From contig JBEPTZ010000070.1 of NCBI GenBank assembly GCA_041691815.1, positions 1 to 22,403 on the forward strand: a DNA stretch of 22,403 nucleotides. The letters are read 5' to 3'. Made by a program: the position numbers and the translations under genes. The notes beneath the pieces were generated by a model, which saw nothing but the letters and a program-made list of their open reading frames with translations, was not told where the DNA came from and searched no databases. This stretch comes from 70-18 sp041691815 (GTDB lineage: Bacteria > Pseudomonadota > Alphaproteobacteria > Acetobacterales > Acetobacteraceae). Shown piece by piece: positions 19,744-22,403 of the stretch; position 1 is the stretch's first letter, and every line of letters begins with the position of its first letter.

Positions 19744-22143
19744 CTACCCGGCGCGCGGCCACCGCCAGTCGCGCACCTCCGGCAGATCGGTGCCGTGGGC
19801 GACGATATAGCGCTCATGCTCGATCAGTTTGTCGCGGATCGCCTGGCGGGCATAGGCCGCGCCGGCGCCGAGCGCCGGTGCCCGTTCGATCGCAGCAACC
19901 ACCAGGTGGAAACGGTCGAGCCGGTTGCGCACCACCATGTCGAACGGGGTCGTCGTGGTGCCCTCCTCCTCGAAGCCGTGGACGTGAAAATTATCGTGGT
20001 TGGTGCGCTTGTAGGTGAGCCGGTGAATGAGCGCGGGGTAGCCGTGGAAGGCGAAGATCACCGGCCTGTCGGTGGTGAACAACGCGTCGAAATCACCGTC
20101 GGTGAGGCCGTGCGGGTGCTGCGTGCTGGACTGTAGCGTCATCAGGTCGACGACATTCACCACCCGAACCCTGAGCGCCGGACAATGCCGCCGCAGCAGA
20201 TCGACGGCCGCCAGCGTCTCGATCGTCGGCACGTCGCCGCAGCACGCCATGACGATATCCGGCGCGGCGCCGCGGTCATTGCTGGCCCATTCCCAGATGC
20301 CGATACCCTGCGTGCAGTGCCGGATCGCCGCCTCCATGCCGAGCCATTGCGGCTGCGGCTGCTTGCCGGCGACGATGACGTTGATCCGCCCCCAGCTGCG
20401 CAGGCAATGATCGGCGACCCAGAGCAGCGTGTTGGCATCCGGCGGGAAATACACCCGCACGATATCGGCCTTTTTGTTCACCACGTGGTCGACAAAGCCC
20501 GGGTCCTGGTGGCTGAAGCCGTTATGGTCCTGGCGCCAGACATGCGACGACAACAGGTAGTTCAGTGACGCAATCGGCCGCCGCCACGGCACCTCGCGCG
20601 CCGTCTTGAGCCACTTGGCGTGCTGGTTGAACATCGAATCGACGATATGGATGAAGGCCTCGTAGCAGTTGAACAGGCCGTGCCGGCCGGTCAGCAGATA
20701 GCCTTCCAGCCAGCCCTGGCAGGTGTGCTCGCTGAGAATTTCCATCACCCTGCCGTCCGGCTCCAGATGCGCGTCGTCGTCCGGCAAGGTCGCCGCATAC
20801 CACGCCCGGCCGGTCACCTCGAACAGCTCTTGCAGGCGGTTCGAGGCGGTTTCGTCGGGGCCGAACACACGGAAATTCCGCGCCGCCGCGTTGCGGTCCA
20901 TCACGTCGCGCAGGAAGCCGCCCATGACCTGCGTCGCCTGCCCATCGGCGCCGCCGGGATGCACGACGCTGACCGCGTGATCCTCGAACCGCGGCATCCG
21001 CAGCGGGCGCAGCAGCGCGCCGCCATTGGCATGCGGATTGGCGCTCATCCGTCGCTCGCCGGCCGGCGACAGCGCCGCGATCTCGGGCCTGAGCCGCCCG
21101 GCCGAGTCGAACAGCTCCTGCGGCCGGTAGCTCAGCAGCCAGTCCCGCAGCAGGTCCAGATGCCCGGGCTTGTCGAGCGTGAACGGCACCTGGTGGGCGC
21201 GCCAGGAGCCCTCGGTCTTCAGCCCGTCGACGGCCTTCGGGCCGGTCCAGCCTTTCGGGCTGCGCAGTACGATTATCGGCCAGATCGGCCGCTGCGTCGC
21301 CCGGCCCTGGCGCGCCGCCTGCTGGATGGCGGCGATTTCGGCAAACGCGGCATCGAGCGCCGCGGCCATCGCCTGGTGCATGGTGAACGGGTCATCGCCT
21401 TCGACGAAGATCGGCGCGTAGCCATAGCCTTGCAGCAGGCTGGCGAGCTCCTGCCCGCTGATCCGCGCCAGGATGGTCGGATTGGCGATCTTGTAGCCGT
21501 TCAGGTGCAGGATCGGCAGCACCGCGCCGTCGGTGGCGGGATTGAGGAACTTGTTGCCGTGCCAGGCGGTCGCCAGCGGCCCGGTCTCGGCCTCGCCGTC
21601 GCCGACCACGCAGGCAACGATCAGTTCCGGATTATCGAACGCTGCACCATAGGCGTGCGACAGCGAATAGCCGAGTTCGCCACCTTCATGGATCGAACCC
21701 GGCGTCTGCGGCGCCGCGTGGCTGGGAATCCCGCCGGGAAACGAGAACTGGCGGAATAATCGGCACATGCCGGCCTCGTCCTGCGAGACATCCGGGTAGA
21801 GCTCGCTGTAGCTGCCCTCCAGCCAGGTGTTGGCGATCACACCGGGTGCGCCATGGCCCGGCCCGGCGACGAACAGCACGTTGACGTCACGCGCCTTGAT
21901 GACGCGGTTGAGGTGAGCATAGACGAAATTCAGGCCCGGCGTGGTGCCCCAATGGCCGAGCAGGCGCGGTTTGGCGTGCTCCATCCTGAGCGGTTCGCGC
22001 AGCAGCGGATTGGCGAGCAGATAGACCTGCCCGACGGACAGATAGTTGGCCGCCCGCCACCAGGCGTCCAGCAGGCCCAGTTGCGCCGGGTCCAACGGTC
22101 CGGTTGGCCGATCGGCGACCTGGCTGGCGGGATTGATCGGCAT
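19744..22143 (-). CDS. xfp: Phosphoketolase (xylulose-5-phosphate/fructose-6-phosphate)
   Basis: This 799-residue thiamine-diphosphate enzyme cleaves xylulose 5-phosphate (and often fructose 6-phosphate) with phosphate to acetyl phosphate plus glyceraldehyde 3-phosphate (or erythrose 4-phosphate). Visible motifs are YLLANPLLREPL, GHWGTTPGLNFVYAHLNR, AGPGHGAPG (93-101), FSFPGGIPSHAAPQTPGSIH, and the ThDP-binding GDGEAETGPLA (181-191) with HLNGYKI. HTCQGWLEGYLLTGRHGLF and the C-terminal HGTDLPEVRDWRW also fit. Length is normal. ATG 22143 has GGGGA eight bases upstream; in-frame ATGs at 22158 and 22191 would extend it slightly. Acetate kinase or phosphotransacetylase partners are not seen here. 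The route fits acetic-acid-type or sugar-catabolising alphaproteobacteria. Confidence 0.97.
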   Translation of the reverse strand: MPINPASQVADRPTGPLDPAQLGLLDAWWRAANYLSVGQVYLLANPLLREPLRMEHAKPRLLGHWGTTPGLNFVYAHLNRVIKARDVNVLFVAGPGHGAPGVIANTWLEGSYSELYPDVSQDEAGMCRLFRQFSFPGGIPSHAAPQTPGSIHEGGELGYSLSHAYGAAFDNPELIVACVVGDGEAETGPLATAWHGNKFLNPATDGAVLPILHLNGYKIANPTILARISGQELASLLQGYGYAPIFVEGDDPFTMHQAMAAALDAAFAEIAAIQQAARQGRATQRPIWPIIVLRSPKGWTGPKAVDGLKTEGSWRAHQVPFTLDKPGHLDLLRDWLLSYRPQELFDSAGRLRPEIAALSPAGERRMSANPHANGGALLRPLRMPRFEDHAVSVVHPGGADGQATQVMGGFLRDVMDRNAAARNFRVFGPDETASNRLQELFEVTGRAWYAATLPDDDAHLEPDGRVMEILSEHTCQGWLEGYLLTGRHGLFNCYEAFIHIVDSMFNQHAKWLKTAREVPWRRPIASLNYLLSSHVWRQDHNGFSHQDPGFVDHVVNKKADIVRVYFPPDANTLLWVADHCLRSWGRINVIVAGKQPQPQWLGMEAAIRHCTQGIGIWEWASNDRGAAPDIVMACCGDVPTIETLAAVDLLRRHCPALRVRVVNVVDLMTLQSSTQHPHGLTDGDFDALFTTDRPVIFAFHGYPALIHRLTYKRTNHDNFHVHGFEEEGTTTTPFDMVVRNRLDRFHLVVAAIERAPALGAGAAYARQAIRDKLIEHERYIVAHGTDLPEVRDWRWPRAG

Positions 22144-22179
22144 CTGTCGTGTCCCCATGCGTTGCAGTCCGGCCAAGGC

Positions 22180-22195
22180 GCGATTATGCAATCGC
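22180..22195. promoter_or_regulatory. Small inverted repeat over a possible -10 box upstream of xfp
   Basis: GCGATT-ATGC-AATCGC is a perfect six-base inverted repeat. Read on the minus strand it contains CATAAT, a good -10 match, about 40 bases before the xfp ATG. A TTGCTC sits 19 bases upstream of it, which is a long spacer. It may be a promoter with an overlapping operator. The rest of the gap 22144-22331 shows nothing definite. Confidence 0.3.
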
Positions 22196-22331
22196 CCTCA
22201 AAGCATCGAGCAAGGCCGAGCGGCCGAATAGCACCGGGCCTCGCGTAACAGCCGGCACCCGATCGATAAGCTGGACCGGCGCAGTTCACCAATTCGGAGC
22301 GCCGCGACCGCGACACGCCCGGCGCCCACCG

Positions 22332-22403
22332 TCACGCGCTCAGCGCGTGCAACGCATCGAGGTTTCTGAGCCGAACCTGGCGCACCGTCACCAGTTCGAT
22401 CAC
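22332..22403 (-). CDS. Last 23 codons of a minus-strand gene (partial at window edge)
   Basis: A frame enters from the right edge on the minus strand and ends at TGA (22332-22334). The visible end reads ELVTVRQVRLRNLDALHALSA. It is too short to identify. The same orientation as xfp suggests it is an upstream neighbour, possibly cotranscribed with it, though 188 bases separate them. Confidence 0.35.
   Translation of the reverse strand: MIELVTVRQVRLRNLDALHALSA

Overview
The window is GC-rich chromosomal DNA, most likely from an alphaproteobacterium and probably Acetobacteraceae. Support for this is the very high third-position GC, frequent GTG starts, 1- or 4-base start/stop overlaps, the YggT-DUF167-FolD operon, DUF1674 (SDHAF4-like) and DUF3297 genes, and a phosphoketolase. 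The family-level placement is inference; there is no rRNA to anchor it.

Region 1-2190 is accessory DNA lying against the 3' end of a tRNA-Lys(CTT) gene. It holds the end of an unrecognised gene, a tiny possible ORF, a tyrosine integrase cut off after its N-terminal domains, and, fused at the cut, a lower-GC reading frame with a MazG-like NTP pyrophosphohydrolase domain. This looks like the eroded edge of an integrative element.

Region 2190-6670 holds the tRNA with a recognisable promoter, a compact livHMGF branched-chain amino-acid type ABC transporter operon without its binding protein, an interspersed hairpin repeat (element A), and a DUF3297 gene. Region 6670-10450 holds a sulfotransferase downstream of a secreted protein built from three repeats that each carry a spaced cysteine pair. 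It also holds an SDHAF4-like small protein convergent with folD, the minus-strand yggT-DUF167-folD operon, and tRNA-Ala(CGC).

Region 10500-17780 carries an SDR oxidoreductase, a family 5 (peptide/nickel type) solute-binding protein, an Arg/Pro-rich orphan gene, repeat element B, and a dppBCDF-like operon. The operon converges on the binding protein, and together they could form one complete peptide importer split over two strands. Region 17780-22403 carries a DegP/HtrA periplasmic protease with a terminator-like hairpin, a convergent phosphoketolase, and the last codons of another minus-strand gene.

Most of the window is ordinary metabolism and transport. The least explained features are the two hairpin-doublet repeat elements placed at the 3' ends of two ABC-transporter operons, the cysteine-pair triplicate secreted protein with its sulfotransferase partner, and the integrase/MazG junction beside tRNA-Lys.
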